DNA from: Streptomyces megasporus
GTDB taxonomy: Bacteria; Actinomycetota; Actinomycetes; Streptomycetales; Streptomycetaceae
NCBI RefSeq assembly: GCF_000718985.1
Contig: NZ_JODL01000041.1
Coordinates: 1-30,280 of the forward strand
Reading direction: 5' to 3'
DNA length: 30,280 nucleotides
Shown piece by piece: positions 1 through 9,318 of the stretch (position 1 is the stretch's first letter; every line of letters begins with the position of its first letter). A model generated the notes under the pieces. That model saw nothing but the letters and a program-made list of their open reading frames with translations. It was not told the origin of the DNA and did not search any database. The position numbers and the translations under genes are program-made.

Positions 1-435
1 CAGGCCGGAGATCTCCCCCGCGGCCTGCTTGGCGTACAGGCCCTTGACGTCCCGTTCGGAGCAGACCTCGACCGGCGTGGCCACGTGCACCTCCAGGAAG
101 GCGGTGCCCTCCGCCTGGTGGCGCTTGCGCACCGCCTCGCGGCTGTCGGCGTACGGCGCGATGACCGGCACCAGGACCTTCACGCCGTTGGAGGCGAGCA
201 GTTCGGCGACGAAGCCGATCCGCTGCACGTTGGTGTGACGGTCCTCCCGGGAGAAACCCAGACCGGCGGAGAGGAACTCCCTGATCTCGTCGCCGTCCAA
301 CACCTCCACGCGGTGTCCCTCGGCGCGCAGTCGGTCGGCCAGCGCCTGGGCGATCGTGGTCTTGCCCGCGCTCGGCAGACCGGTGAGCCACACCGTGGCT
401 CCCGTGTCCGCGCCGGGGACGGTCGCCCCGCTCAT
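1..435 (-). CDS. cysC: Adenylylsulfate (APS) kinase CysC, 3' end outside the window
   Basis: This enzyme phosphorylates adenosine 5'-phosphosulfate with ATP to give PAPS in the cytoplasm. The first 145 residues are visible. A P-loop GLPSAGKTT lies near residues 20-28, followed by LDGDEIRE and the FSREDRHTN segment that are typical of APS kinases. The ATG at 435 is preceded by a GAGGAG ribosome site about 8 bases upstream. It is the last gene of the sulfur operon seen here, 70 bp downstream of cysH on the same strand; in streptomycetes cysD and cysN usually follow. The reading frame stays open to the window edge, so truncation is only due to the window. The family is secure. Confidence 0.95.
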   Translation of the reverse strand, partial: MSGATVPGADTGATVWLTGLPSAGKTTIAQALADRLRAEGHRVEVLDGDEIREFLSAGLGFSREDRHTNVQRIGFVAELLASNGVKVLVPVIAPYADSREAVRKRHQAEGTAFLEVHVATPVEVCSERDVKGLYAKQAAGEISGL

Positions 436-505
436 CTGCCGCTCCTCATCAGTCGGGTATTCGGGGTGCTCGGAGTGCTCGGGTGTACGGTCGCGGTGCC
501 CGCCA

Positions 506-1228
506 TCAGCCGTGCAGTCCGCACTCGGTCTTGCCCCGCCCGGCCCAGCGACCGGCCCGGGCGTCCTCGCCCTCCCGCACCCGGCGGGTGCAGGGGGCGC
601 AGCCGACGGAGGCATAACCGTCCATCAGCAGCGGGTTGGTCAGCACGCCGTGCTCGGCGACATAGGCGTCCACGTCCCGCTGCGTCCAGCGGGCGATGGG
701 CGAGACCTTCACCTTGCCCCGCCTGGCGTCCCAGCCCACGACCGGAGTGTTCGCCCGGGTCGGGGACTCGTCGCGGCGCAGGCCCGTGGCCCAGGCGTCG
801 TACGCCCTCAAGCCCTCCTCCAGCGGCTTGACCTTCCGCAGTGCGCAGCACAGGTCCGGGTCGCGCTCGTGGAGCCGGGGCCCGTACTCGGCGTCCTGCT
901 CGGCGACGGTCTGCCGGGGGGTGAGGGTGATGACGTTGACGTCCATCACCGCCGCCACCGCGTCCCGGGTGCCGAGCGTCTCCGGGAAGTGGTAACCGGT
1001 GTCCAGGAAGACCACGTCGACGCCGGGGATCACACGCGAGGCCAGGTGCGCGACGACCGCGTCCTCCATGGAGGAGGTCACGCAGAAGCGTGCCCCGAAG
1101 GTCTCGCCGGCCCAGCGGAGGATCTCCGTCGCCGGGGCGTCCTCCAGCTCACGGCCCGCCTCCTCGGCGAGCCGCCGTAGTTCCTCGGCGGTCGGGCGCG
1201 GGACGCTCCGCTCGTCCGTGGCGGTCAT
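506..1228 (-). CDS. cysH: Phosphoadenylyl/adenylyl-sulfate reductase CysH ([4Fe-4S] type)
   Basis: A thioredoxin-dependent reductase of 240 residues that releases sulfite from APS or PAPS. The N-terminal half has the nucleotide-binding [15 protein letters not shown] and [11 protein letters not shown] segments. A Cys pair (LCCALRK) and a later CxxC (GCAPC) match the four iron-sulfur ligands of assimilatory APS reductases, and the C-terminal KTECGLH holds the catalytic cysteine. By family knowledge this cluster marks APS reductases rather than the cluster-free PAPS reductases of enterobacteria, so the usual annotation as PAPS reductase is probably imprecise. The ATG at 1228 overlaps the stop of the small upstream gene (ATGA), indicating translational coupling. 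A start further upstream would run into that gene and is rejected. Confidence 0.95.
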   Translation of the reverse strand: MTATDERSVPRPTAEELRRLAEEAGRELEDAPATEILRWAGETFGARFCVTSSMEDAVVAHLASRVIPGVDVVFLDTGYHFPETLGTRDAVAAVMDVNVITLTPRQTVAEQDAEYGPRLHERDPDLCCALRKVKPLEEGLRAYDAWATGLRRDESPTRANTPVVGWDARRGKVKVSPIARWTQRDVDAYVAEHGVLTNPLLMDGYASVGCAPCTRRVREGEDARAGRWAGRGKTECGLHG

Positions 1229-1406
1229 CGTCGGCCCTCTCCTTCGCCGGCGTCGGACCGCCGCAACCCTTTGGCCAGCAGCCCGAGGAACGAGAGCTTG
1301 AAGGCCCGGTTGCAGGACGCGCACTCCCACGCGCCGTGACCGATCTCGGACGGCCGCAGGTCCTCGTCGCCGCAGTACGGGCAGTGGAACGGCGTGGCGC
1401 GCTCGC

Positions 1407-1410
<4 letters not shown>
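1225..1410 (-). CDS. Small zinc-ribbon protein in the sulfite reduction operon
   Basis: A 61-residue protein with CPYC near residues 10-13 and CASC near 30-33, a two-knuckle zinc- or iron-binding ribbon, followed by a basic tail. The GTG start overlaps the TGA of sir (GTGA) and its own TGA overlaps the ATG of cysH (ATGA), so it is tightly coupled between the two enzymes. A small cysteine-rich protein at this position is, from memory, common in Streptomyces sulfur operons. Its function is not known to me. An electron-transfer, iron-sulfur assembly or regulatory role is only inference from the cysteines and the position. A longer form from an ATG at 1443 would overlap sir more deeply and is less likely. 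Confidence 0.85.
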
Positions 1411-3104
<1,694 letters not shown>

Positions 3105-3262
3105 GGCGGTGTTCTTGTCCTTCGGCTGGGCTCGGCTGCACGGGAGTGGCCCGGACCCGCGGGAAGCGCGCGGACATGCGCGAACACGGGGGTACGGACG
3201 TGAAGCGGGGGGTCGCCTGCCCACGGTGACGGGGCGGCGGGGGTACGGCGGTGCTGGGACTG

Positions 3263-3346
3263 TCAGCCCGCCGAACAGATGGCGCTGGACATGCGGCCGA
3301 GGTCGACGTGCCGCCGACTCACCAAGGCAATTCCAGCTCGAGACAT
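3263..3346 (-). CDS. Cysteine-type regulatory leader peptide of the sulfur operon
   Basis: A 27-codon reading frame 158 nt upstream of sir, starting MSRAGIALVSRRHVDLG and ending SAICSAG. The VSRRHVDL core with a cysteine close to the end matches the actinobacterial putative leader peptides found upstream of cysteine and sulfur genes. Such peptides are thought to sense cysteinyl-tRNA or ribosome stalling; in mycobacteria polycysteine leader frames act as cysteine-responsive attenuators. No Shine-Dalgarno sequence precedes the ATG, so the message may be leaderless. Between the peptide and sir there is a repeated 10-mer (GGGGGTACGG on the plus strand at 3188 and 3239) and short GC-rich hairpins, but no obvious terminator. 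The motif match is strong; the mechanism is inferred. Confidence 0.85.
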   Translation of the reverse strand: MSRAGIALVSRRHVDLGRMSSAICSAG

Positions 3347-3380
3347 GGCAGAAGCGTGGCACGCGTTTCTCGCGGCCGTC

Positions 3381-3409
3381 CACCTTTGTCCGGATCACGG
3401 ACAAAGGTG
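3381..3409. promoter_or_regulatory. Perfect 11-bp inverted repeat upstream of the sulfur leader
   Basis: The arms CACCTTTGTCC (3381-3391) and GGACAAAGGTG (3399-3409) flank the 7-nt spacer GGATCAC. The element lies 29 bp beyond the GNAT stop and 35-63 bp upstream of the leader peptide ATG. It could be an operator for a dimeric sulfur regulator of the leader/sir transcript, or a terminator hairpin of the GNAT gene without a U tract. Its A/T content is higher than that of a usual Streptomyces terminator stem, so I prefer an operator. Confidence 0.6.
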
Positions 3410-3437
3410 TCTCGACTGGTGATACTTGTGGCTCTGG

Positions 3438-4022
3438 TCACATCAGGTTTCGGGCACCCGGCCACGGTCCCGGAGTGGGGACGAGGGGCTCCTCCTCGAC
3501 CGTGGTGTCGTACACCCGGAAGCCCCGCTTCACATAGTTGTCCAGGGCGTGGGGGCCGTCCTTGCTGCAGGTGTGCAACCACACCCGCCGGGTGGCCTCC
3601 CGCCCCGGCCGGCGCTCCGCCATGTCCCAGGCGCGGGCCGTCCCGTACGACAGCAGGTGCCCGCCGATGCCCCGGCCGCGGAAGGCCGGGATCAGGCCGA
3701 AGTAGACGATTTCCACGGCCCCTTCCGGCTGAGCCTCCAACTCGACGTACCCGGCCGGGGTGCCGCGGTCGTACGCCACCCACGTCTCCACGCCGGGCCG
3801 CTCCAGGAACTCCCGCCACCGCGCGTACGTCCAGCCCAGCCGGTCCGTCCAGGTGACGTCCCCGCCGACGGCGGTGTAGAGGAAGCGGCTGAACTCGGGG
3901 CTGGGGATCTCCGCCCGGACTATTCGGACGCCGGAATCGGCGTCCGGGACGCGGGCCGGGGAGAGGTCCTCGGGCGAGGTCTGCTCCAGGAACCACGTGG
4001 TGACGGTGACGGTGTCGCTCAT
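3438..4022 (-). CDS. GNAT-family N-acetyltransferase
   Basis: A 194-residue cytoplasmic acetyltransferase. The acetyl-CoA pyrophosphate-binding motif PAFRGRGIGGHLL lies in the middle of the protein, preceded by the beta-strand AVEIVYFGL. The C-terminal NYVKRGFRVYDT is the usual GNAT motif B region. The acceptor substrate cannot be told. The ATG at 4022 gives MSDTVTVTTW; more distant in-frame starts would extend into the divergent kinase gene. It is transcribed away from the PfkB kinase, with 82 bp between the starts, and runs toward the sulfur operon on the same strand with about 90 bp before its leader. I see no functional link to the sulfur genes. Confidence 0.9.
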   Translation of the reverse strand: MSDTVTVTTWFLEQTSPEDLSPARVPDADSGVRIVRAEIPSPEFSRFLYTAVGGDVTWTDRLGWTYARWREFLERPGVETWVAYDRGTPAGYVELEAQPEGAVEIVYFGLIPAFRGRGIGGHLLSYGTARAWDMAERRPGREATRRVWLHTCSKDGPHALDNYVKRGFRVYDTTVEEEPLVPTPGPWPGARNLM

Positions 4023-4104
4023 GCGGGGCAGTGAAACACACCCGTGCGACGGGTCGGTCTCCCGTCCCACCCGGTGCGTGACGCATGCCACGACAATGGT
4101 CCGC

Positions 4105-5112
4105 ATGCCCCCGACCAACAGTTCCCGGACCGGTCGCCCCGCGCCCGAGGCCCCCGTCGCCGTCCTCGGCGAGTGCGTCGCCGACGCCTTCACCGTCCCG
4201 TCTCCCGGCGGCGGGGCGGGCCCGTCCGTCCCCACGCTGAGCCTGGAGGTGCTGCCGGGAGGCGGTCCCGCCAACACCGCCGTGGCCCTCGCCCGGCTCG
4301 GCACCCCCACCCGTTTCCTCGGCAGGCTGTCCGGGGACGTCTTCGGCCGGCTGTTCCGCGAGCACCTGGCCGGCTCCGGCGTGGACCTCACGGCGGCGGT
4401 CGAGGCGGCCGAACCCGCCACCCTGGCGATCGCCGACCTCGACGCGACCGGCCGCGCCGACTACTCCTTCCACGCCGAGGGCACCGCCGACTGGCAGTGG
4501 ACGGACGACGAACTGGAGAGGGCCGCGGCGGGAGCCGTCTCGTGCCTCCACACCGGCTCCCTCGCCCTGGTGAGGCCGCCGGGCGGCGAGGCGGTGGAGC
4601 GACTGCTGGCCGAGGTGCGGGAGAGGGCCACCGTCTCCGTCGACCCCAACGTCCGGCCCCTGCTGGTGGACCCGGCCGTCTACCGGGCGCGACTGGCGCG
4701 CTGGTGCGCGCTCGCCGACGTCCTGCGCCTGTCCGGCGACGACCTCGACCACCTCCTGCCGGGCAGCGGACCGGAGGAGGCCGCCGACACCTTCCACGGG
4801 CACGGCGTCCGCCTGGTGGTGATCACCCTCGGCGGCGACGGCGCCCTCGCCTCCCTCGACGGCGTCCGGCTGCGGGTGCCGGCGCACCCCGTCACCGTGG
4901 TCGACACCGTCGGCGCGGGTGACGCGTTCACGGCCGGGCTGCTGCACGCCCTGCACACCGGCGGCGTCCTCGGCGGACGTCTGGAGGGCCTGACCGTCGA
5001 CCTGTTGGAGGACGCCCTCGCCACCGGGGCGGCCGTGGCGGCGGCGACCTGCGCGGTGCGGGGCGCCAACCCGCCGTGGGCGCGCCGGACGGGCGGGTCG
5101 CCGCGCGGGTGA
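4105..5112 (+). CDS. PfkB-family carbohydrate kinase (fructokinase-like)
   Basis: A 335-residue ribokinase-fold sugar kinase. The N-terminal signature GGGPANTAVALARLG (about residues 52-66) binds sugar, and the C-terminal DTVGAGDAFTAG (267-278) is the anion hole with catalytic D273. Overall it resembles bacterial fructokinases, but PfkB substrates (fructose, ribose, adenosine, KDG) are hard to separate by motif. The ATG at 4105 is chosen because the proline-rich run before VAVLGEC is short; ATG at 4096 in the same frame is possible, and no strong ribosome site precedes either. It stands alone, divergent from the GNAT gene and convergent with the AidB-like gene, whose stop is 56 bp away. Confidence 0.9.
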   Translation: MPPTNSSRTGRPAPEAPVAVLGECVADAFTVPSPGGGAGPSVPTLSLEVLPGGGPANTAVALARLGTPTRFLGRLSGDVFGRLFREHLAGSGVDLTAAVEAAEPATLAIADLDATGRADYSFHAEGTADWQWTDDELERAAAGAVSCLHTGSLALVRPPGGEAVERLLAEVRERATVSVDPNVRPLLVDPAVYRARLARWCALADVLRLSGDDLDHLLPGSGPEEAADTFHGHGVRLVVITLGGDGALASLDGVRLRVPAHPVTVVDTVGAGDAFTAGLLHALHTGGVLGGRLEGLTVDLLEDALATGAAVAAATCAVRGANPPWARRTGGSPRG

Positions 5113-5168
5113 CCCCGCCGCGCCGGCTTCCGTCTCGTCCGACTCCCGCGCGGTGCGGGGCGCGTGCC

Positions 5169-6743
5169 TCACCCGACCGCCGGCCGGGCCCGTTCCACGA
5201 TCGCGGCCAGGTCCAGGGCGGGCGGCAGGGTGCCCCAGACCGTGCCCCGCTCGCCGCCCAGCCGGGACGCGCAGAAGGCGTCGGCGACCTCCGGCGGCGC
5301 GTGCCGCACCAGCAGCGCCCCCTGGAGGACCAGCGCCGTCCGCTCGGCCACCCGCCGGGCCCGCGCCTCGATCCCCTCCAACTCGGCCAGTTCGCCCAGC
5401 AGTTCACGGATCGCGCGGTCCAGCCGGTGGTCGGCGCCCCGGGCCCGCCCGATCTCGGTGAGGAAGGCGGTCAGCGCCTCCGGGTCCTCGCGCACCACCC
5501 GCAGCACCTCCAAGGCGAGGCGGTGGCCCGTGTCCTCCCCGGTCGGGTCCGGCGGCGCCCCGTGCGGCAGGGCGGGAACGCCCGGCCCGCCGGCGCAGCC
5601 GTCGCCGCCCAGGAGGTCCAGCGCCTCGGCCGCCGCCGGCGCGCAGCGCCCGACGAGCAGGTGCGCGGCGGCCGGCACCGCGACCCGCAGCAGGGCCCGG
5701 TCCCGGTCGGTGCCGCCGTCGCGTGCGGCGGCCAACCGCAGCGCGAGCGCACCGGCCGCCTCCGCCTCCACCGCCAGGTCGGCCAGCACGTTGCGCACCG
5801 ACGCCTCCTCGCCCGGCGGGAGCGCCCGACCGTCGTGTCCTCCGTGGTGCGCGACGTGGTGGACGGCCCGGACCACCGCCTGCCGCAGCACGGCCGCCGA
5901 GACGGTCACGCGGTCCGACCGCAGCGCCTCGGTCACCGCCGCGGCCACGGCGGGCCCCCGCCCCTCCGCGCCGATCCGACGGCCCCGGACGGTGCCGTCG
6001 AACTCCACCTCCGCCGCCGGAGGGCCGGGACGGCTCGGGGCCGCGTCCGCGGGCGGGTGGACGCGCGGACCGCCCCGGCCCTCCGGCGGCGCGCACGGCG
6101 CCAGGAGGGGAACCGGCCCGGCGGGCGTCCAGGCCCGGACCAGGAGGACGTCCGCCAGCACCGCCGGACGGAGCCGGACGCGTCCGGTGAGGAAGTGCTC
6201 CGTCCCGCCGGGCGCGGGCTCGGCGCGGACGCCGTCCGTCCCCACGGCGATCGCGGCCGACGACCCGGCGGTGCCCACGAGGTCCACGGTGTCCGTGGAG
6301 TCCACGGCGTCCACGGGCCCCGACTCCGCGCGCAGTGCCGCGGCGACCGCGTGCGTCGACGACAGCGACAGACAGTGCCCGGCCTCGACCTGCGCCCACA
6401 CCAGGAGGGCCGCCGTCCGCCGCAGCGCGCCGTCCGGGCGCGGACGGGCGTCGGACGGCACGGCCGTCGCGCCCCGGCGCAGCAGCCGGCGCCAGGCCGG
6501 GTGCACGTCCAACCCGCCGTCTCGCGGCGCGGGCGGACACGCGGCGGCCCACGCCCCCCACTCCAGCACCCGGGCCGACCCGGCCGCCCGGCCCAGCGCG
6601 GTCAACTCGGCGCGGATCTCCCCGAGCCGCCCGGCGTCCGCGTACCGTTCGACGCCCTCGACCAGGGCGCGATCGGAGGAGAAGACGTCGAGGCCGGTCA
6701 GGGGCGCCGGCCCGGTGGCCGGGGTGTGAGTCGTGGAGGACAT
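5169..6743 (-). CDS. AidB-like acyl-CoA dehydrogenase family protein, degenerate core
   Basis: A 524-residue protein whose two ends clearly follow the AidB/acyl-CoA dehydrogenase family. The N-terminal part has the LEWGAWAAA and VHPAWRRLL segments. The middle has EVEFDGT, and the C-terminal half has VRNVLADLAVEAEAAGALALRLA and LLVRHAPPEVADAFCASRLGG. The FAD and substrate core is poorly kept: the usual TEKQGGSDVR-type motif is replaced by DTVDLVGTAGSS and the R-x-AFG motif by HGGHDGRAL. It may therefore be a non-catalytic paralogue. AidB in E. coli belongs to the Ada alkylation response. The ATG at 6743 sits 7 nt behind a -10-like TAACGT, suggesting a leaderless message, and it overlaps the upstream region of the divergent YihY gene. 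Confidence 0.82.
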   Translation of the reverse strand: MSSTTHTPATGPAPLTGLDVFSSDRALVEGVERYADAGRLGEIRAELTALGRAAGSARVLEWGAWAAACPPAPRDGGLDVHPAWRRLLRRGATAVPSDARPRPDGALRRTAALLVWAQVEAGHCLSLSSTHAVAAALRAESGPVDAVDSTDTVDLVGTAGSSAAIAVGTDGVRAEPAPGGTEHFLTGRVRLRPAVLADVLLVRAWTPAGPVPLLAPCAPPEGRGGPRVHPPADAAPSRPGPPAAEVEFDGTVRGRRIGAEGRGPAVAAAVTEALRSDRVTVSAAVLRQAVVRAVHHVAHHGGHDGRALPPGEEASVRNVLADLAVEAEAAGALALRLAAARDGGTDRDRALLRVAVPAAAHLLVGRCAPAAAEALDLLGGDGCAGGPGVPALPHGAPPDPTGEDTGHRLALEVLRVVREDPEALTAFLTEIGRARGADHRLDRAIRELLGELAELEGIEARARRVAERTALVLQGALLVRHAPPEVADAFCASRLGGERGTVWGTLPPALDLAAIVERARPAVG

Positions 6744-6749
6744 GCCGGA

Positions 6750-6756
6750 TACGTTA
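6750..6756. promoter_or_regulatory. Overlapping divergent -10 boxes for two leaderless genes
   Basis: On the plus strand TACGTT (6750-6755) lies 7 nt before the GTG at 6763. On the minus strand TAACGT (6756-6751) lies 7 nt before the ATG at 6743. One 7-bp stretch can thus serve as -10 element for both directions. The -35 regions are weak. Confidence 0.5.
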
Positions 6757-6762
6757 GGGGAC

Positions 6763-7935
6763 GTGGAACCAGCCCCCTCGTCCCCGAAGCGGTCCCCCGG
6801 CACGCTGCACAGGGCTCGTGCCCTGTACCGCGACGTCCCCAAACGGAAGCTCGCCTGGCTGCTGCTGAAGGACACCGTCAACTCCTGCATGGAGTACCGA
6901 GTCCTGGGGCTGGCCGCGGAGGCGGCCTTCTTCACCCTGCTGTCGCTGCCGCCGCTACTGCTGGGCCTGATCGGGCTGCTCGGCTACTTCGACGCCTGGA
7001 TCGGCACCGACACCATCGACAGCGTCCGCGCCAACATCCTGGAGGCGTCCGCCGCGGTCCTGTCCGAGCGGGGTGTCAGCGATATCGCGGAACCGCTGCT
7101 CGACGAGGTGATCGCGGGCGGCCGGCCCGACGTGATCTCCGTCGGTTTCGCGCTCGCGCTGTGGTCCGGGTCGCGCGCGGTGAACGTCTTCATCGACACC
7201 ATCACCGTCATGTACGGGCTCGACGGACACCGCGGCATCGTCGCCACCCGGCTGCTCGCCTTCGGCCTCTACCTGGTCGCGCTGCCTCTGGGCGCGGTCG
7301 CCCTGCCGCTGTTGATCGTCGGCCCGGACGCGCTGGTCGAGTGGGTCCCCCCACTGGAGCCGCTGGTGCCGATCCTGTACTGGCCCGTGGTGGTGCTGGT
7401 GTCCATCGCCTTCCTCACCACCCTGTACCACGTCTCGGTGCCCGTCCGCTCGCCGTGGGTGGAGGACGTCCCCGGCTCGCTGGTCGCCCTGCTGATGTGG
7501 ATTCTGGGCAGCTTCCTGCTCCGTCTCTACCTCACTCGCACCGTGGAGGGGCCGACGCTGTACGGGTCGTTGGCCGCGCCCGTGGCCGTCCTGTTGTGGA
7601 TCGGCATCTCGGCCTTCGCCGTCCTGGTGGGGGCGGCCGTCAACGCCGCCATCGACCACGTGTGGCCCTCGGTCGCCACCGCCGTCGCCCGCCGCGCCAC
7701 CGAGCGCGCCCGCGAGCAGGCCGCGGCCGAGGTGGTGGCCGCCGCGGCCGCGCGGCGCGCGATGCGGGAGGCCGAGGGCGGTGACGGCGGGGACGACGAG
7801 GACGACGAGGAGGGCGAGGAGGGCGACGAGGACGACGAGACGGGGGAGCCGCCGGCGGAGTTCCCCGAACGCTGGACGAAGTTCCTGCCACCGGCCGACG
7901 TGCGCTCCCGGCTGCGTTCCCGCCACCGCCACTGA
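6763..7935 (+). CDS. YihY/BrkB family integral membrane protein
   Basis: About 390 residues. The YihY hallmark runs from MEYRVLGLAAEAAFFTLLSL through six hydrophobic segments: roughly FFTLLSLPPLLLGLIGLLGY, ISVGFALALWSGSRAV, LLAFGLYLVALPLGAVALPL, ILYWPVVVLVSIAFLTTL, LVALLMWILGSFLLRLYL and PVAVLLWIGISAFAVLVGA. The conserved GSRAVN segment and the VGAAVNAAIDH ending are present. The C-terminus is unusual: an Ala/Arg helix followed by a long Asp/Glu/Gly tract (about 7780-7850) and a basic end. The family is often misnamed ribonuclease BN; its transport role is unknown. The GTG at 6763 fits a leaderless transcript. An ATG at 6742 is possible but would place a TTA codon, which belongs to the -10 box, inside the gene. 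Confidence 0.88.
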   Translation: MEPAPSSPKRSPGTLHRARALYRDVPKRKLAWLLLKDTVNSCMEYRVLGLAAEAAFFTLLSLPPLLLGLIGLLGYFDAWIGTDTIDSVRANILEASAAVLSERGVSDIAEPLLDEVIAGGRPDVISVGFALALWSGSRAVNVFIDTITVMYGLDGHRGIVATRLLAFGLYLVALPLGAVALPLLIVGPDALVEWVPPLEPLVPILYWPVVVLVSIAFLTTLYHVSVPVRSPWVEDVPGSLVALLMWILGSFLLRLYLTRTVEGPTLYGSLAAPVAVLLWIGISAFAVLVGAAVNAAIDHVWPSVATAVARRATERAREQAAAEVVAAAAARRAMREAEGGDGGDDEDDEEGEEGDEDDETGEPPAEFPERWTKFLPPADVRSRLRSRHRH

Positions 7936-7977
7936 CGGCCCCCGCACCGCCGAGGGGTCCACACGGGCGAACGCGCC

Positions 7978-8006
7978 CGGCCCGGGACGCCTCGCGCCCC
8001 GGGCCG
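7978..8006. terminator. Hairpin between convergent YihY and SPW genes
   Basis: The arms CGGCCCGGG (7978-7986) and CCCGGGCCG (7998-8006) form a perfect 9-bp stem with an 11-nt loop, 42 bp after the YihY stop and 28 bp after the stop of the opposing gene. There is no U tract, as is common in Streptomyces. It probably acts in both directions. Confidence 0.7.
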
Positions 8007-8033
8007 TCGTTCGCGACCGGCCACCCGGTCGGG

Positions 8034-8495
8034 TCACCTCCTCCTGCGACCACCGCCGCCCTCGGTGCTCTTGCTCCTGCCGCCCCTGCCGATGGCCAGG
8101 AGGGCCAGGCTGAGGAGGATGGCGAGGGCGCCGATGATCACGTTGTTGACGACGGTGCGGGTGGTGTCCACCTCACCCGACACGACCCAGGGGGAAACGA
8201 TCAACCACACGCCGATCGCGGCCGGAACCCAGCTCATGCCGTACGTGCGCTCGTAGGCCGTGGCGAAGGCCAGACCGAGCAGCGCGAGCGTCAGACCGCA
8301 GACGAGGTTGTTGACGGCCAGCCTGGTGAACCCGTCGAAACCCACGATCCACGGTGAGATCGCCAGGTACAGACCGGTCAGCATGGTCAGGGCTTCCAGC
8401 CCGCGGGCGGTGGGGGTCGACGCCGCCTGCGCGTAGCGTGCACGCATCTGCACCAGATCGGGGTGTTCCTCGATGCGTGACGTGGGTGTGGCCAT
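8034..8495 (-). CDS. SPW-repeat integral membrane protein
   Basis: A 153-residue protein with four predicted membrane helices arranged as two SPW repeats, each with its Ser-Pro-Trp: ISPWIVGF (about residue 47) and VSPWVVSG (about residue 104). Each is followed by VNNLVCGLTLALLGLA or VNNVIIGALAILLSLA. The N-terminus is soluble and the tail is rich in Gly/Arg. SPW proteins are common in actinobacteria and their function is unknown. The ATG at 8495 has a very strong ribosome site (AGGAGG, 8 nt upstream), which fixes the start. Upstream lie GGTTT and AAACC as short inverted arms, near a possible stress promoter that I could not assign to a sigma factor. Confidence 0.92.
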   Translation of the reverse strand: MATPTSRIEEHPDLVQMRARYAQAASTPTARGLEALTMLTGLYLAISPWIVGFDGFTRLAVNNLVCGLTLALLGLAFATAYERTYGMSWVPAAIGVWLIVSPWVVSGEVDTTRTVVNNVIIGALAILLSLALLAIGRGGRSKSTEGGGGRRRR

Positions 8496-8733
8496 CTGAA
8501 GCCACCTCCTTAGAGGTTTACTCCCTTCAAACCAATTTTCACCCATATGGCCTCTCGTGTCTCCCCGGAGAACCGCCACGGGAAAAACATCGGGGAACTT
8601 GTGGGAACCCCGTGAAAGGAGCGGCGGGGAGGGAGCACCGCCCTCCGCTCCCCCGAGACAGCCGGAGACGGGGCACTGCCCCCGCCCCCGCCCGCCCCGC
8701 CCGAACCGGACGGGGCGGCTACCGTGGGGCCCC

Positions 8734-9318
8734 GTGACGCCCGAGACCTCCGCCGAACCGTTCGGACCCCGACAGTTCCAGCTCGTCCTGCTCCGTCGGA
8801 TGGCCGACTTCCAACCCGAGAAGGTGCTGGACGCCCTGCGCGACCTGGACGCCGACCGGGCCGAGATGCGCGAGGCCAACCGCCGCTGGCAGGCCATGCT
8901 CCGCTCCCCGCGCGGTCGGGGCGCGGTGGCCCGCTACCGCTCGGTGCTCGGCGAGCCCGAGACCGTGGAGCCGCGCCGGGTCGGCGACCTGGACTGTCGG
9001 GCGCTGCGCTGGCCGGTGCCGCTCTGGCCCGACCTGCGCCTGGAGGTGCTGACCGCACCGGGCGGGGCGGTGTGGAACGAGTGGCTGGTGCGCGCGCCCG
9101 GCGCGGCCGGTCCCGACCCGCGCACCGTCGAGGACCTGGCCCCGTGGAGCTGCACGGTGGACGAGGTCGCCCGCGCTTTCGCGCCCGCCCGGCCGATGGA
9201 GGGCTCGGCTCCCACCCGTTGGCGGCTGGCCTTCACCGCCCCCGACCGGCGGGGCGAACTCCACCGGGTGATCGCGGAGTTCACCTGGGGACTGCTCCAG
9301 CGGCTCCCGGAGCGCTGA
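8734..9318 (+). CDS. Conserved hypothetical protein
   Basis: About 194 residues with no family I recognise. It begins VTPETSAEPFGPRQFQLVLL and has a charged helix (VLDALRDLDADRAEMREANRR, residues about 30-50), then a beta-rich middle with RWPVPLWPDLRLEVL and VWNEWLVRAP. It has no signal peptide or membrane segment. The GTG at 8734 follows TACCGT by 8 nt with no Shine-Dalgarno, which suggests a leaderless message. It diverges from the SPW gene (238 bp between starts) and converges on a small TTA-containing gene, with its stop codon inside an inverted repeat. The start is moderately sure; in-frame sequence further upstream is low-complexity proline/arginine. Confidence 0.75.
   Translation: MTPETSAEPFGPRQFQLVLLRRMADFQPEKVLDALRDLDADRAEMREANRRWQAMLRSPRGRGAVARYRSVLGEPETVEPRRVGDLDCRALRWPVPLWPDLRLEVLTAPGGAVWNEWLVRAPGAAGPDPRTVEDLAPWSCTVDEVARAFAPARPMEGSAPTRWRLAFTAPDRRGELHRVIAEFTWGLLQRLPER

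Noticed and set aside
5113..5168. Possible terminator between the PfkB kinase and the AidB-like gene
   Set aside because: CCCCGC and GCGGGG arms are short with a long loop; no convincing hairpin.
6742..6762. TTA codon at the start of the YihY gene as a bldA signal
   Set aside because: The TTA is in the gene only if translation begins at ATG 6742. It is part of the likely -10 region and the start is more probably GTG 6763.
5076..7784. 902-codon plus-strand frame
   Set aside because: Crosses the AidB-like gene in antisense and YihY out of frame; no recognisable protein.
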